From positions 992,001-1,056,000 of the forward strand of contig NZ_PYYB01000001.1 in assembly GCF_003044185.1 (NCBI RefSeq): a DNA stretch of 64,000 bases, given 5' to 3'. Below are positions 49,401 to 57,306 of this stretch, in pieces. This DNA is from Paraconexibacter algicola (GTDB lineage: Bacteria; Actinomycetota; Thermoleophilia; Solirubrobacterales; Solirubrobacteraceae). The notes under the pieces were generated by a model. The model did not search any database. It was not told the DNA's origin and worked only from the letters and a program-made list of their open reading frames with translations. Both the position numbers and the translations under genes were made by a program. Every line of letters starts with the position of its first letter. The stretch's first letter is position 1.

Positions 49401-50663
49401 TCAGCGGATCGACGCGAACTCCGTCGAGACGAGCAGCGCGCCCTCGCTGGCCGGGTAGGCCTCCTCGCCGTGGGCGACGAGGTCCAGGCCGGTGCCCTCC
49501 TCGTCCTCCGCCACGCGCAGCGGCATGAGCGCCCCGATCGCCTTCAGCAGGCCGTAGGTCACGACGAACGCGTAGACGATCGCGGCGACGACGGCGATCA
49601 GCTGGTCCCAGAGCTGGCCGGCGTTGCCGTAGATCAGGCCGTCGGACACGCCGTTCCAGCCCGTCTCCGCGACGAGGCCGATGAAGATCATGCCGACGAC
49701 GCCCGCGGTGCCGTGCGCGGCGAGGACGTCGAGCGTCTCGTCCAGCTTCGTCTTCGGACGCCAGAGGATCACCGCGTAGGACGGGAACGTCGCGACGACG
49801 CCGAGGACGAGCGCCCAGCCCGGGGAGATGAACCCGCCCGCCGGGGTGATCGCGACGCAGCCGACGACGATCGCGGTGGCCGCGCCGACCGCGGTCGCCT
49901 GCTTGTTGCGGATGACGTCGAGGATGATCCAGGTGACGAGCGTCGCCGCCGGCGTCAGCAGCGTGTTGACGAACGCGAGCACGCCCGCGTTGCCGGTCGA
50001 GAAGCCGGAGCCGCCGTTGAAGCCGAACCAGCCGAACCACAGCAGGCCGGCGCCGACGAGGACGAACATGCCGTTGTGCGGCAGGATCGCCTGGCGGCCG
50101 TAGTCCTTGCGCGCCCCGACGACCATCGCCGCGGCCACGGCGGAGAAGCCGGACGCGATCTCGACCGGGACACCGCCCGCGAAGTCGAGCGTGCCGCCCT
50201 CGATGAGCCAGCCGCCGCCGAACGCCCAGTGCGCGAGCACCGCGTAGACGAGCACCGACCACAGCGCCGCGAAGATCAGGAACGGCACGAACCGCATGCG
50301 CTCGACGACCGCGCCCGCGACGAGCGCCGTCGTGATGATGCAGAACGTCGCCTGGAAGGCGAAGAAGACGATGTGCGGGATCGTCATGCCCTCGCGCGGG
50401 ACGAAGTCGACGCCCTGCAGGAACGCGTGGCCGAAGCCGCCGATCAGGTCGCCGTCCCCGTCGAACGCGAAGGAGTAGCCGATGACCGACCAGGTCAGCG
50501 TCGCGATGCCCATCGCGGCGACGCACATCATGAACGTGTTGAGCGTGTTCTTCGCGCGGACGAGACCGGCGTAGAAGAGGCCGAGCGCGGGCGTCATCAG
50601 GAGGACGAGCGCGGTGGCGACGAGCATCCAGGCGGTGTCGCCCGTGTTGACGGCGGCGATCAC
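49401..50663 (-). CDS. amtB: Ammonium transporter (Amt/MEP/Rh family)
   Basis: The 420-residue channel has eleven hydrophobic helices beginning NTGDTAWMLVATALVLLMTPALGLFYAGLVRAKN, the conserved first helix and P-loop. Further landmarks are WSVIGYSFAF, HWAFGGGWL, LDFAGGVPVEIASG (the Asp/Gly signature with the gating Phe region nearby) and HGTAGVVGMIFIGL containing a pore His. It imports ammonium as NH3 through trimers and is blocked by PII. It begins at GTG 50663, overlapping the PII stop (GTGA). A C-terminal cytoplasmic tail of about 35 residues is present. Confidence 0.96.
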   Translation of the reverse strand: MIAAVNTGDTAWMLVATALVLLMTPALGLFYAGLVRAKNTLNTFMMCVAAMGIATLTWSVIGYSFAFDGDGDLIGGFGHAFLQGVDFVPREGMTIPHIVFFAFQATFCIITTALVAGAVVERMRFVPFLIFAALWSVLVYAVLAHWAFGGGWLIEGGTLDFAGGVPVEIASGFSAVAAAMVVGARKDYGRQAILPHNGMFVLVGAGLLWFGWFGFNGGSGFSTGNAGVLAFVNTLLTPAATLVTWIILDVIRNKQATAVGAATAIVVGCVAITPAGGFISPGWALVLGVVATFPSYAVILWRPKTKLDETLDVLAAHGTAGVVGMIFIGLVAETGWNGVSDGLIYGNAGQLWDQLIAVVAAIVYAFVVTYGLLKAIGALMPLRVAEDEEGTGLDLVAHGEEAYPASEGALLVSTEFASIR

Positions 50664-51022
50664 GGGGTCACGTCCTTCGTCGGGGTGATGGCCTGGTTGT
50701 CGGCCTCGCCGGAGCGGATGCGCACGACGCGCTCCAGCGGCAGCACGAAGATCTTCCCGTCGCCGACCGCGCCGGTCTGCGCGCCCGCCGTGATCGCCTC
50801 GATGGCGGGGTCCACGAACTCGTCGGAGACCGCGATCTCGAAGCGGACCTTCTCGGCCATGCTCACGGACACCGTGGTGCCGCGATAGGTCTCGACCCGC
50901 TCGAGCTCCCCGCCGTGCCCCTGCACGCGGGTGATCGAGAAGCCGCGGATGTCGGCGGCGTAGAGCGCGCCCAGGACGTCGTTCGTCTTCTCGGGACGGA
51001 CGATCCCGATCACGAGTTTCAT
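50660..51022 (-). CDS. glnK: Nitrogen regulatory protein P-II (GlnK-like)
   Basis: This trimeric sensor of ATP/ADP and 2-oxoglutarate controls AmtB. The 120-residue protein begins MKLVIGIVRPEK and has the T-loop TRVQGHGGELERVETYRGTT, the B-loop AITAGAQTGAVGDGKIFVLP and the C-loop RIRSGE. Tyr46 is kept, but position 51, the tyrosine normally uridylylated or adenylylated, is Val (TTVSVSM). Control by that modification therefore appears absent. ATG 51022 follows a good Shine-Dalgarno (AGGAGA, 8 nt). It is first in an operon with amtB. Confidence 0.95.
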   Translation of the reverse strand: MKLVIGIVRPEKTNDVLGALYAADIRGFSITRVQGHGGELERVETYRGTTVSVSMAEKVRFEIAVSDEFVDPAIEAITAGAQTGAVGDGKIFVLPLERVVRIRSGEADNQAITPTKDVTP

Positions 51023-51037
51023 GCGGTTCTCCTGCTT

Positions 51038-51050
51038 GGTTGACCCAACC
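51038..51050. promoter_or_regulatory. Small inverted repeat upstream of glnK
   Basis: GGTTG (51038-51042) and CAACC (51046-51050) are exact arms with a 3-nt gap, immediately upstream of the glnK Shine-Dalgarno. It is too short to assign and does not match the classical actinobacterial GlnR box. It might be an operator or part of a leader hairpin. Confidence 0.3.
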
Positions 51051-51173
51051 CGGGACCCGAAGGCCCCTGCGACCGCCAAGCCTGGCGGGCAGGCGCCGCC
51101 GGGTCGTTGTCCACCCGTATGAACCGCGGCGCGCGCGGTTGTCCACGTGGCGAGTTGGTCCGTATCCCCCTCG

Positions 51174-52019
51174 ATGAGGATCAGCGACCGGATCAGCGCC
51201 ACGCTCATGCACGCGTCCGCGCGGTACACCGTGCGGTACGGGAAGGACCTGCGATTCGCCGGGCAGGACCTGCCCGCCCCCGCCCGCCGCAAGCTCCCCA
51301 CCCGGCACGGGCGCGTGACCGTGTACGAGTACGGCGGGACCGACGGTCCCGCGCACGTCCACTTCCACGGCGGCGCGTGGCTCATGCGCTACCCGCAGAT
51401 GGACGACTGGTGGTGCCGGTACGTCGCGGCGACCGCCGGCGTGCGGGTCGTGAACGTCGACTTCCGCACCGGCCCGTACGTCCAGTACCCGGTCGCGCAG
51501 GAGCAGTGCCACGACGTCGCCGCGGCGATCGCGCAGGAGGCGCCGGTCACGGTCGGCGGGTTCTCCAGCGGCGGCGGCAACGCCGCGTCGGTGTGCCTCC
51601 AGGCCCGCGACCGCGGCACGTTCACCGCGCGCCTGCAGGTGCTCGGCGTGCCCGCCCTGGACCTCGCGTCCGAGCTGCCGACCGGCGCCGGGATGATCTC
51701 GCCGTCGCTGCGCGGGCTCGTGCGCCGCGTGTACTTCCCCGACCCGGCGTCCCGCGCGGAGCCCTACGCCTCCCCGGTCCTCGCAGACGACCTGTCGGAC
51801 CTGCCGCCCGCGATCGTGCTGACCGCGGAGCGCGACACCCTGCGCCGCGACGGCGACACCTACGCGCGGCGGCTGCGGGAGGCGGGCGTCGAGGTCGTGC
51901 ACGACGTCACGCCCGGCGCCGACCACTACTTCCTCACCGAGGACCCGGTGCGGGCGCGCACCACCATGGCGATGGTGGCCGGGCGGGTACGGGACGCGCT
52001 CAGCGCTCCCGGCGCTTGA
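51174..52019 (+). CDS. Alpha/beta hydrolase of the HSL (acetyl-esterase) family
   Basis: The 281-residue protein has the oxyanion motif VHFHGGAWLM (HGGxW), nucleophile GGFSSGGGNAASV, Asp in VLTAERDTLRRDGDTYA and His in PGADHYFLTED. These define hormone-sensitive-lipase-type carboxylesterases acting on short acyl esters. ATG 51174 was selected over an upstream ATG (51147) because TATCCC lies 5 nt before it and the preceding residues are not conserved-looking. Cytoplasmic. Its 3' end overlaps the convergent acylphosphatase-fusion gene by 20 bp. Confidence 0.88.
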   Translation: MRISDRISATLMHASARYTVRYGKDLRFAGQDLPAPARRKLPTRHGRVTVYEYGGTDGPAHVHFHGGAWLMRYPQMDDWWCRYVAATAGVRVVNVDFRTGPYVQYPVAQEQCHDVAAAIAQEAPVTVGGFSSGGGNAASVCLQARDRGTFTARLQVLGVPALDLASELPTGAGMISPSLRGLVRRVYFPDPASRAEPYASPVLADDLSDLPPAIVLTAERDTLRRDGDTYARRLREAGVEVVHDVTPGADHYFLTEDPVRARTTMAMVAGRVRDALSAPGA

Positions 52020-52623
52020 CCAGGAGCCAGCGATCGTCGGCGGTGCGCTGCAGCGCGAAGCCGCCGGTCAGCCGCTCCCCGTGCAGGACGAAGACCGCGT
52101 GGCCGCGCTCCAGCGCCGCCGGCCACGGGACGCGTCCGCCCTGCTCGTACGGTCCCGCGTCCCACGTCGGGCCCGTGGCGGCCGGGGCGTCGGGGGCGAG
52201 GGGGAGCGCGAGCCGCTTCTCCGACGGCTCGGTGGACGGCGGCTTGCGCAGCGCCCAGCGCCGCCGGCCACCGTCGACCTCCAGCGCCAGCTCGTAGCCG
52301 CCGTCGTCGGTCTCGCGCACGGCGAACGTGCCGGCCGGCACGCCGCGGATCGCGAACTGCTCGTGCCCTTCCACCGGCACGTACTCGAGGTCCAGGCCGC
52401 GGACCTCGGCCCGCGGCGGACCCTCGTTGAGGAACGAGATGAAGCGGTCCACCGCGCCGTCGGGGCCCTCGGCGTGCACGTGCACGGTCTCGGCGTCCTC
52501 CCCGTTGCGGACCCAGCCCAGGACCCCGAGCTCGCGGGCCCGGGCGACCGTGGTGTCGCGGAAGAACACGCCCTGGACGTGCCCGACGACGGTCGCGCGG
52601 ATGGCGGTCAGCTCCTCGTCCAT
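52000..52623 (-). CDS. Acylphosphatase fused to a LigD-phosphoesterase-like domain
   Basis: Residues 1-90 of the 207-residue protein are an acylphosphatase: VVGHVQGVFFRD (Arg22) and GVLGWVRN (Asn40) carry the catalytic pair, and GWVRNGEDAETVHVHAEGPDGAV continues the fold. Residues about 100-207 resemble the 3'-phosphoesterase domain of bacterial LigD: YELALEVDG, WALRKPPSTEPSEKRLAL, GHAVFVLHGERLTGGFALQR and WLLVKRRE. The catalytic His-rich segments (HYDLRLE and the DHP region) are altered or missing. The C-terminal half therefore looks like a degenerate, perhaps nucleic-acid-binding remnant. Acylphosphatase identity is firm; the second domain is pattern-based. Confidence 0.8.
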   Translation of the reverse strand: MDEELTAIRATVVGHVQGVFFRDTTVARARELGVLGWVRNGEDAETVHVHAEGPDGAVDRFISFLNEGPPRAEVRGLDLEYVPVEGHEQFAIRGVPAGTFAVRETDDGGYELALEVDGGRRRWALRKPPSTEPSEKRLALPLAPDAPAATGPTWDAGPYEQGGRVPWPAALERGHAVFVLHGERLTGGFALQRTADDRWLLVKRRER

Positions 52624-52690
52624 GGGCGCGATCGTCGCACGCCACTCCGGGATCTGGCACGCTCCCGCCCGTGGGGGAGCGAGGAGCGCC

Positions 52691-53563
52691 GTGACCGAGA
52701 TCGTCCTGCCGATCGCCCTGGCGATCATCATGGCCACGCTCGGGCTGACCCTGACGCCCGACGACTTCCGTCGGATCTTCCGCGCGCCGCGCGGCGTCGT
52801 GATCGGCCTGGGCAACCTGCTGCTGCTCTCGCCGCTGTGGGGGTTCCTCGTCGCCGAGCTCACCGGCCTGGACCCGGTGATGGCCGTCGGCCTCGTCCTG
52901 CTGGCCGCGTCCCCCGGCGGCGCGATGGCGAACCTCCTCACCCACCTCGCGCGCGGGGAGACCGCGCTCAGCGTCACGATGACCGCCGTGTCGTCGGTCT
53001 GCGCGGTCCTGACCGTGCCGCTGTTCCTCACGCTCGCGATCGACCACTTCGACGCCCCGCTCGGGGACGACGTGTCGATGCTCGGCACGGTCGTGCGCGT
53101 GTTCAGCATCACGCTGATCCCGCTGGCGATCGGCATGACCTACCGGGCGCGCCGACCCGAGAAGGCGCTCGCGCTCGAGCCGCGGATCAAGCCGATCAGC
53201 CTCGCGGTGTTCGCGCTGGTCGTGCTCGGCGCGGTGATCAGCGAGTTCGACAAGGTCACCGACTCGTTCGCGGAGGTCGCGCCCGCCGCGCTGCTGCTGA
53301 ACCTCGTCGCGATGTCCGCGAGCTTCGCGATCGCGCTCGCGGCGCGGCTGCCGGAGCGGTCCGCCACCGCGATCGCGATGGAGCTCGGCGTCCACAACTC
53401 GACGCTCACGATCACCGTCGCCACCTCGATCGACAGCGAGCTCGCGATCCCCGGCGCGGTCTACTCGGTGTTCATGTTCCTCACCGCCGGGCTGTTCGCC
53501 CGCGTGATGGGACGCCGCAACGCGGCGGCGGGCGCCGAAGCAGCCGCGGCCGCCCCCGCCTGA
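52691..53563 (+). CDS. Bile acid:sodium symporter (BASS) family transporter
   Basis: The 290-residue membrane protein has nine to ten hydrophobic helices. Family landmarks are LGLTLTPDDFRRIFRAPRGVVIG, LVLLAASPGGAMANLLTHLARGETALSV and AIAMELGVHNSTLTITVA (the crossover-helix E/N motifs that bind sodium and substrate). Bacterial BASS proteins import organic anions with sodium; the substrate here is unknown. GTG 52691 follows GAGGAG by four bases and gives a normal start. Divergent from the acylphosphatase-fusion gene. Confidence 0.92.
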   Translation: MTEIVLPIALAIIMATLGLTLTPDDFRRIFRAPRGVVIGLGNLLLLSPLWGFLVAELTGLDPVMAVGLVLLAASPGGAMANLLTHLARGETALSVTMTAVSSVCAVLTVPLFLTLAIDHFDAPLGDDVSMLGTVVRVFSITLIPLAIGMTYRARRPEKALALEPRIKPISLAVFALVVLGAVISEFDKVTDSFAEVAPAALLLNLVAMSASFAIALAARLPERSATAIAMELGVHNSTLTITVATSIDSELAIPGAVYSVFMFLTAGLFARVMGRRNAAAGAEAAAAAPA

Positions 53564-53612
53564 CGCGCCTATCCGCACCCGCCGGCCATTGTGGGCTGCG
53601 AGGCTACGGACT

Positions 53613-54200
53613 ATGCGCAAGCTCCAAGCCCAGGGCGTCCACCACATCACCCTCGTCGGCGCCGACCGGCAGACCTCGATCGACTTCTGGGAGGGGGTGC
53701 TCGGCATGCCGTTCGTGTTCGAGCAGCCGAACCTCGACAACCCCGGGGAGAGCCACCTGTACTTCGACCCGGGCGACGGGCGCCTCATCACGATCTTCAC
53801 CAACGAGGACCGCACCCCGGAGCCGTCCCGCACGCCCACCGACCCGGGCTGCGTGCACCACCTCGCGATCAACCTGTCGCAGGCGACGTTCCGGCAGGCC
53901 GTCGAGCGGCTCGACGAGCGCGGCATCACGCACTCCGGCGTGAAGGACCGCGGGTTCATGGACTCGATCTACTTCACCGACCCGCTCGGCTTCCTCATCG
54001 AGCTGGCCTCCTACCGGTTCGAGCCGCCGGTCGGCGTGACGCACACGCAGGTGCTGCTGCTCGCCCACCAGATCCGCGTCGAGCGCGGCGACTACAACAT
54101 CGCGCCGATCCACCTCGCCGACGCGATCGAGCAGCTCGTGCTGCGCACGCAGGAGTCGCTGTCGGACGACCGCACGCCCAAGCGGGCCTACCGCGGCTGA
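53613..54200 (+). CDS. VOC-superfamily (glyoxalase/dioxygenase-like) protein
   Basis: The 195-residue protein begins GVHHITLVGADRQTSIDFWEGVLGMPFVFEQ, the first VOC beta-alpha-beta-beta-beta module with metal-ligand His. It has a second module from CVHHLAINLSQATFRQAVERL to YFTDPLGFLIELASYRF with the closing Glu ligand. It is probably a metal-dependent ring-cleaving dioxygenase or glyoxalase-type enzyme; the substrate is unknown. The last 45 residues form an extra helical tail (DAIEQLVLRTQESLSDD). ATG 53613 was chosen at the start of the fold; a TACGGA hexamer lies 2 nt upstream. Confidence 0.88.
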   Translation: MRKLQAQGVHHITLVGADRQTSIDFWEGVLGMPFVFEQPNLDNPGESHLYFDPGDGRLITIFTNEDRTPEPSRTPTDPGCVHHLAINLSQATFRQAVERLDERGITHSGVKDRGFMDSIYFTDPLGFLIELASYRFEPPVGVTHTQVLLLAHQIRVERGDYNIAPIHLADAIEQLVLRTQESLSDDRTPKRAYRG

Positions 54201-54231
54201 GCCGCGGTAGGCACCGGAGCGGCGCGCCGGG

Positions 54232-55029
54232 CTACGGGCGCTGCGGGCGGGCGGCCTCGAGGGCGGCCTGGACCTTCGCGGCGTCGAGCCCGAGCTCCTT
54301 GGCGAGCGCGGCGGCGAGCTCGCGATCACGGCTCTCGTGCTCCGCGCGGTGCGCTTTCTCGGCCGCCTCCACGGCCGCGGTCGCCTTCGCGGTCGACACG
54401 TCGAACGCCTTCGCGAGCGCCGCGACCAGGGCGGACCGGTCGGGCTTGGCGCCCGGGGTCGGGCGTGCCGTGCCGCGCTCCGGCCGGTTGGCGTCGAGCA
54501 CGTCCTGTACCTGCGCCTGCGTGACGCCGAGGGCCTTGGCGATCGCCGCCGCGCGGTCCGCACCGCGCGCCGACCGCTCGCCCTTGGCGGGCCGGACGGC
54601 GTCGAGGGCGGCGCGGAGCTTGGTCTCGGTCACGCCGAGCGTCTTCGCGAGCGCCGCCGTGTCCATCCGCGGGCCGTGGCCGCGACCGCCCGGACCGCGC
54701 GCGGCGCGGGTCTCGACGGCCGTGACGGTGAAGTCGCGGTCGACCTTCACCTCGACCTCGGTGCCGTCGGCCTTGCGGACGTGCGCCTCGTAGACGCCGC
54801 CCTCGTCGGTCTCGACCCGCAGGACGGTGCCGCCCGGGACCTTCTCGAGCGCGGCGGCCCGGACCTTCTCGGCGGTCTCGCCGGTCAGCGCCGTCTCGTT
54901 CGGGGCGCGACGCTCGGTCGCGGTGCCGGACGGGCCGGTCGTGGAGGCGGCGGTGGCGTACGCGCCGCCGCCGAGGGACAGGAGGACGGCCGACGCGATC
55001 GCGGCCGTGCGCTTGGTGGAGGGGATCAT
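54232..55029 (-). CDS. Secreted protein with PepSY-like domain and helical repeats
   Basis: The 265-residue protein has a signal peptide (about 1-28) and a PepSY-like segment (about 45-108: ETAEKVRAAALEKVPGGTVL, YEAHVRKADGTEVEVKVDRD). Three or four repeats of a helix pair follow, with the consensus ALAKxLGVTxxKLxAALDAxRP: AALAKTLGVTETKLRAALDA, AIAKALGVTQAQVQDVLDA, ALAKAFDVSTAKATAAVEA and ALAKELGLDAAKVQAALEA. The repeats are Lys/Ala-rich and resemble tandem UBA- or HTH-like helical hairpins. They may bind polymer or cell wall. No known family assignment. Confidence 0.75.
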   Translation of the reverse strand: MIPSTKRTAAIASAVLLSLGGGAYATAASTTGPSGTATERRAPNETALTGETAEKVRAAALEKVPGGTVLRVETDEGGVYEAHVRKADGTEVEVKVDRDFTVTAVETRAARGPGGRGHGPRMDTAALAKTLGVTETKLRAALDAVRPAKGERSARGADRAAAIAKALGVTQAQVQDVLDANRPERGTARPTPGAKPDRSALVAALAKAFDVSTAKATAAVEAAEKAHRAEHESRDRELAAALAKELGLDAAKVQAALEAARPQRP

Positions 55030-55095
55030 GGTCGTCAGGATCGGCGCCCGGGCTGAGCGCCGGCCGGGACGACCCTGGGAATCCCCCCAGAGCCG

Positions 55096-57207
55096 TCAGC
55101 GCACGCGCACCGCCCGGGTGCGCGCCGTCAGGGCCAGCGTGCCGCGCCGCGCCCCGACGCGCGCCGCGTAGCGTCCGGCGCGACGCACGCGGAACGTCAC
55201 CCGGTAGGCGCCGACCCGCGCCGTGACCCGCCGCGTGGCGACGACGCGTCCGCCGCGCCGTAGCGCGACGGTGACGCGCGCGCCCCGCGGCGCGTTGCCG
55301 AGCACCGTGATGCGCCGTACGCGGCCGCCCCGCCGTCGGGCGGTCGCGCTGATCCGGGCCGTCAGCCGCGCCGTCGGCCCGCCCACCGGGACGTTCGCCG
55401 GCGGGGCGACCGCCGGGACCGGCAGCGCGGTCTGCGCGGCGGGCAGCGTGAAGCCCGGCGCGGTCGCGGCGTCGATCGTCTCCTGCGGCACGGTGATCGG
55501 GGCGTCCTCCAGCCACGTGTCCAGGCGCTTCGGCCGCTTGAGCGCGACGGCCTCGGTGCGGCGGTGGCGCAGGAACGGCAGGTCGACGGTGCCGCGCACC
55601 AGCGTCACGGTCTGCTGCGTGCCGACCGGCGTCCACCACTCGGCGTCCGCCGAGCCGACGCGGACCCCGACCCGGTGCCCGGCGGGCAGCTTCCAGTCCT
55701 GGCCGTAGAGGTCCAGCTCGACGCGCCCGTCGGCCGGGACCAGCGACGCCTCGCGGCTGAGCAGCAGCGCGCGGCGGTCCGGGCCGATGTCGTACACGTC
55801 GACCGACAGCGACGCGCCCGGGCGGGCGGCGGCGAGCTGCAGGGAGGCGTGCGTGACGCCCGCATAGTGCGCGTCGTGCGGCAGCGGCGGGCTGATCGTC
55901 CACGCTCCCAGGCCGTCCGTGCCCACCGGCAGCAGCGACGCCTCGCCGGTCCCCCGGTTGAGGCCCGTGTCCTCGTAGCGGCCGCCGGGGGTCAGGGTGG
56001 TCCGCAGCGGCTGCACGTCGGCGGGCGGCCACGACCGCTCCGTCCGCCAGCTGCCGTCGGAGGTCTGCACGCGGATCGGCGGGTCGCGGTCCACCGGCGC
56101 GTCGGCCAGCGGGACGCCGCGGACGTGGTGGTCGAAGAACCGCATCACCTCGGCGTGGAAGCCCGCGAGGTCCCGCCGGTCGCCGCTCTCCTCCTCACCG
56201 CCGCGGATGTGGTCGAACTGCCCGTACCAGGCACGGTGCCCGCGGCCGCCCAGCGCGTTGAAGAACCGCCAGGCGTTGGCCACCGGCTTGGTGTTGTCCT
56301 CCAGGAACCCCTGCGTGAGGAACAGCGGGACGCGCCCGCGCCCGACGGCCTGCCGCACGAGGTCGCGGGCCTGCCAGAACGGCGTGCTCTTGTCGCTGTT
56401 GCCCGCCTGCTCGAGGTAGCCGCGGACCGGGCAGCCCGGTCGCTCGAGGTCGTTCAGCGCGTTGAGCTGGTACTGCGGGGAGTCGCTCGTGACGATGCCC
56501 GGGGTCGCGGCGATGTCGTAGTAGAGCAGCGGCGTGCCGAGCGAGTTGAGGAACCGCACGCCGTTGGCGTAGAGGTACTCGTACTGGTCGTAGACCGGCT
56601 CCATCGAGACGACCGCCTTCAGGCCGGGCGGCTCCTTCACCGCGCCGACCAGGCCGGTCACGCCCAGGTAGGACTTGCCGTAGATGCCGACCGACCCGGT
56701 CGACCACGGGGCGTCGGCCGCCCAGCGGACCGCCTCGACGACGTCCGTCTGCTCCCCCGGGCCGGCGAAGTCCAGGCAGCCGGTCGAGCCGCCGGTCCCG
56801 CGCGTGTCGACGAACGCGAAGGTGTAGCCGCGCTGCATCAGCTGCCCGTGGACGAAGAGGTCCGTCCAGACGTCCGACGGTCCCGCCTGCTTGCCGACCG
56901 GGAGCGCCGGGTCGCCGTCGAGCGCGCCCGTGAGCCCGAAGCCGCCCGCGTGCGCGAAGTACGGGCCGATCGTGAGGATCACCGGCGTGCGCGCGTCCCG
57001 CGGCAGGCCCTTGGGGCGCAGGACGTCCGCGTGCAGGACGGTCCCGTCCGCCTCGGTGATGTACTCCTCGGTCCACTCGGCACCCACCCGCGGGTCCTCG
57101 TACCAGCGGGGACCGGACGGCAGGTCGGGGTTCGCGGCGACGGCCGCGGACGGCAGCAGCAGCAGCACGGCGAGCAGCAGCGTCAGCAGGAGGGGGCGTG
57201 CGCGCAT
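55096..57207 (-). CDS. Secreted CocE/NonD-family hydrolase (X-Pro dipeptidyl-peptidase-like)
   Basis: The 703-residue protein has a signal peptide (about 1-25). An alpha/beta hydrolase domain follows (about 40-370) with nucleophile VGIYGKSYLGVTG and FVDTRGTGGSTG before it, then YGQFDH as a candidate His region. A jelly-roll C-terminal domain (about 400-580: DPPIRVQTSDGSWRTERSWPP, VSVDVYDIGPDRRALLLSREASL, GHRVGVRVGSADAEWW) is typical of X-Pro peptidases and CocE esterases. A final 110 residues form an Arg-rich beta domain, as in two other secreted proteins here. Exported hydrolase; substrate (peptide or ester) unknown. Confidence 0.9.
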   Translation of the reverse strand: MRARPLLLTLLLAVLLLLPSAAVAANPDLPSGPRWYEDPRVGAEWTEEYITEADGTVLHADVLRPKGLPRDARTPVILTIGPYFAHAGGFGLTGALDGDPALPVGKQAGPSDVWTDLFVHGQLMQRGYTFAFVDTRGTGGSTGCLDFAGPGEQTDVVEAVRWAADAPWSTGSVGIYGKSYLGVTGLVGAVKEPPGLKAVVSMEPVYDQYEYLYANGVRFLNSLGTPLLYYDIAATPGIVTSDSPQYQLNALNDLERPGCPVRGYLEQAGNSDKSTPFWQARDLVRQAVGRGRVPLFLTQGFLEDNTKPVANAWRFFNALGGRGHRAWYGQFDHIRGGEEESGDRRDLAGFHAEVMRFFDHHVRGVPLADAPVDRDPPIRVQTSDGSWRTERSWPPADVQPLRTTLTPGGRYEDTGLNRGTGEASLLPVGTDGLGAWTISPPLPHDAHYAGVTHASLQLAAARPGASLSVDVYDIGPDRRALLLSREASLVPADGRVELDLYGQDWKLPAGHRVGVRVGSADAEWWTPVGTQQTVTLVRGTVDLPFLRHRRTEAVALKRPKRLDTWLEDAPITVPQETIDAATAPGFTLPAAQTALPVPAVAPPANVPVGGPTARLTARISATARRRGGRVRRITVLGNAPRGARVTVALRRGGRVVATRRVTARVGAYRVTFRVRRAGRYAARVGARRGTLALTARTRAVRVR

Positions 57208-57306
57208 GTCAGCGCGAACGACGGCGAGGCCCGAACCATGCGGTTGCCCCGGCCGGACCGGCGGGGTTAGGGTCGGCCGGTCCGAGGTCCGAGAGGAGAG
57301 GTCCCG

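Noticed and set aside
51023-51173. GlnR box upstream of glnK-amtB
   Set aside because: Only a short GGTTG-N3-CAACC repeat is visible; it does not match the expected GTnAC-N6-GnAAC pattern.
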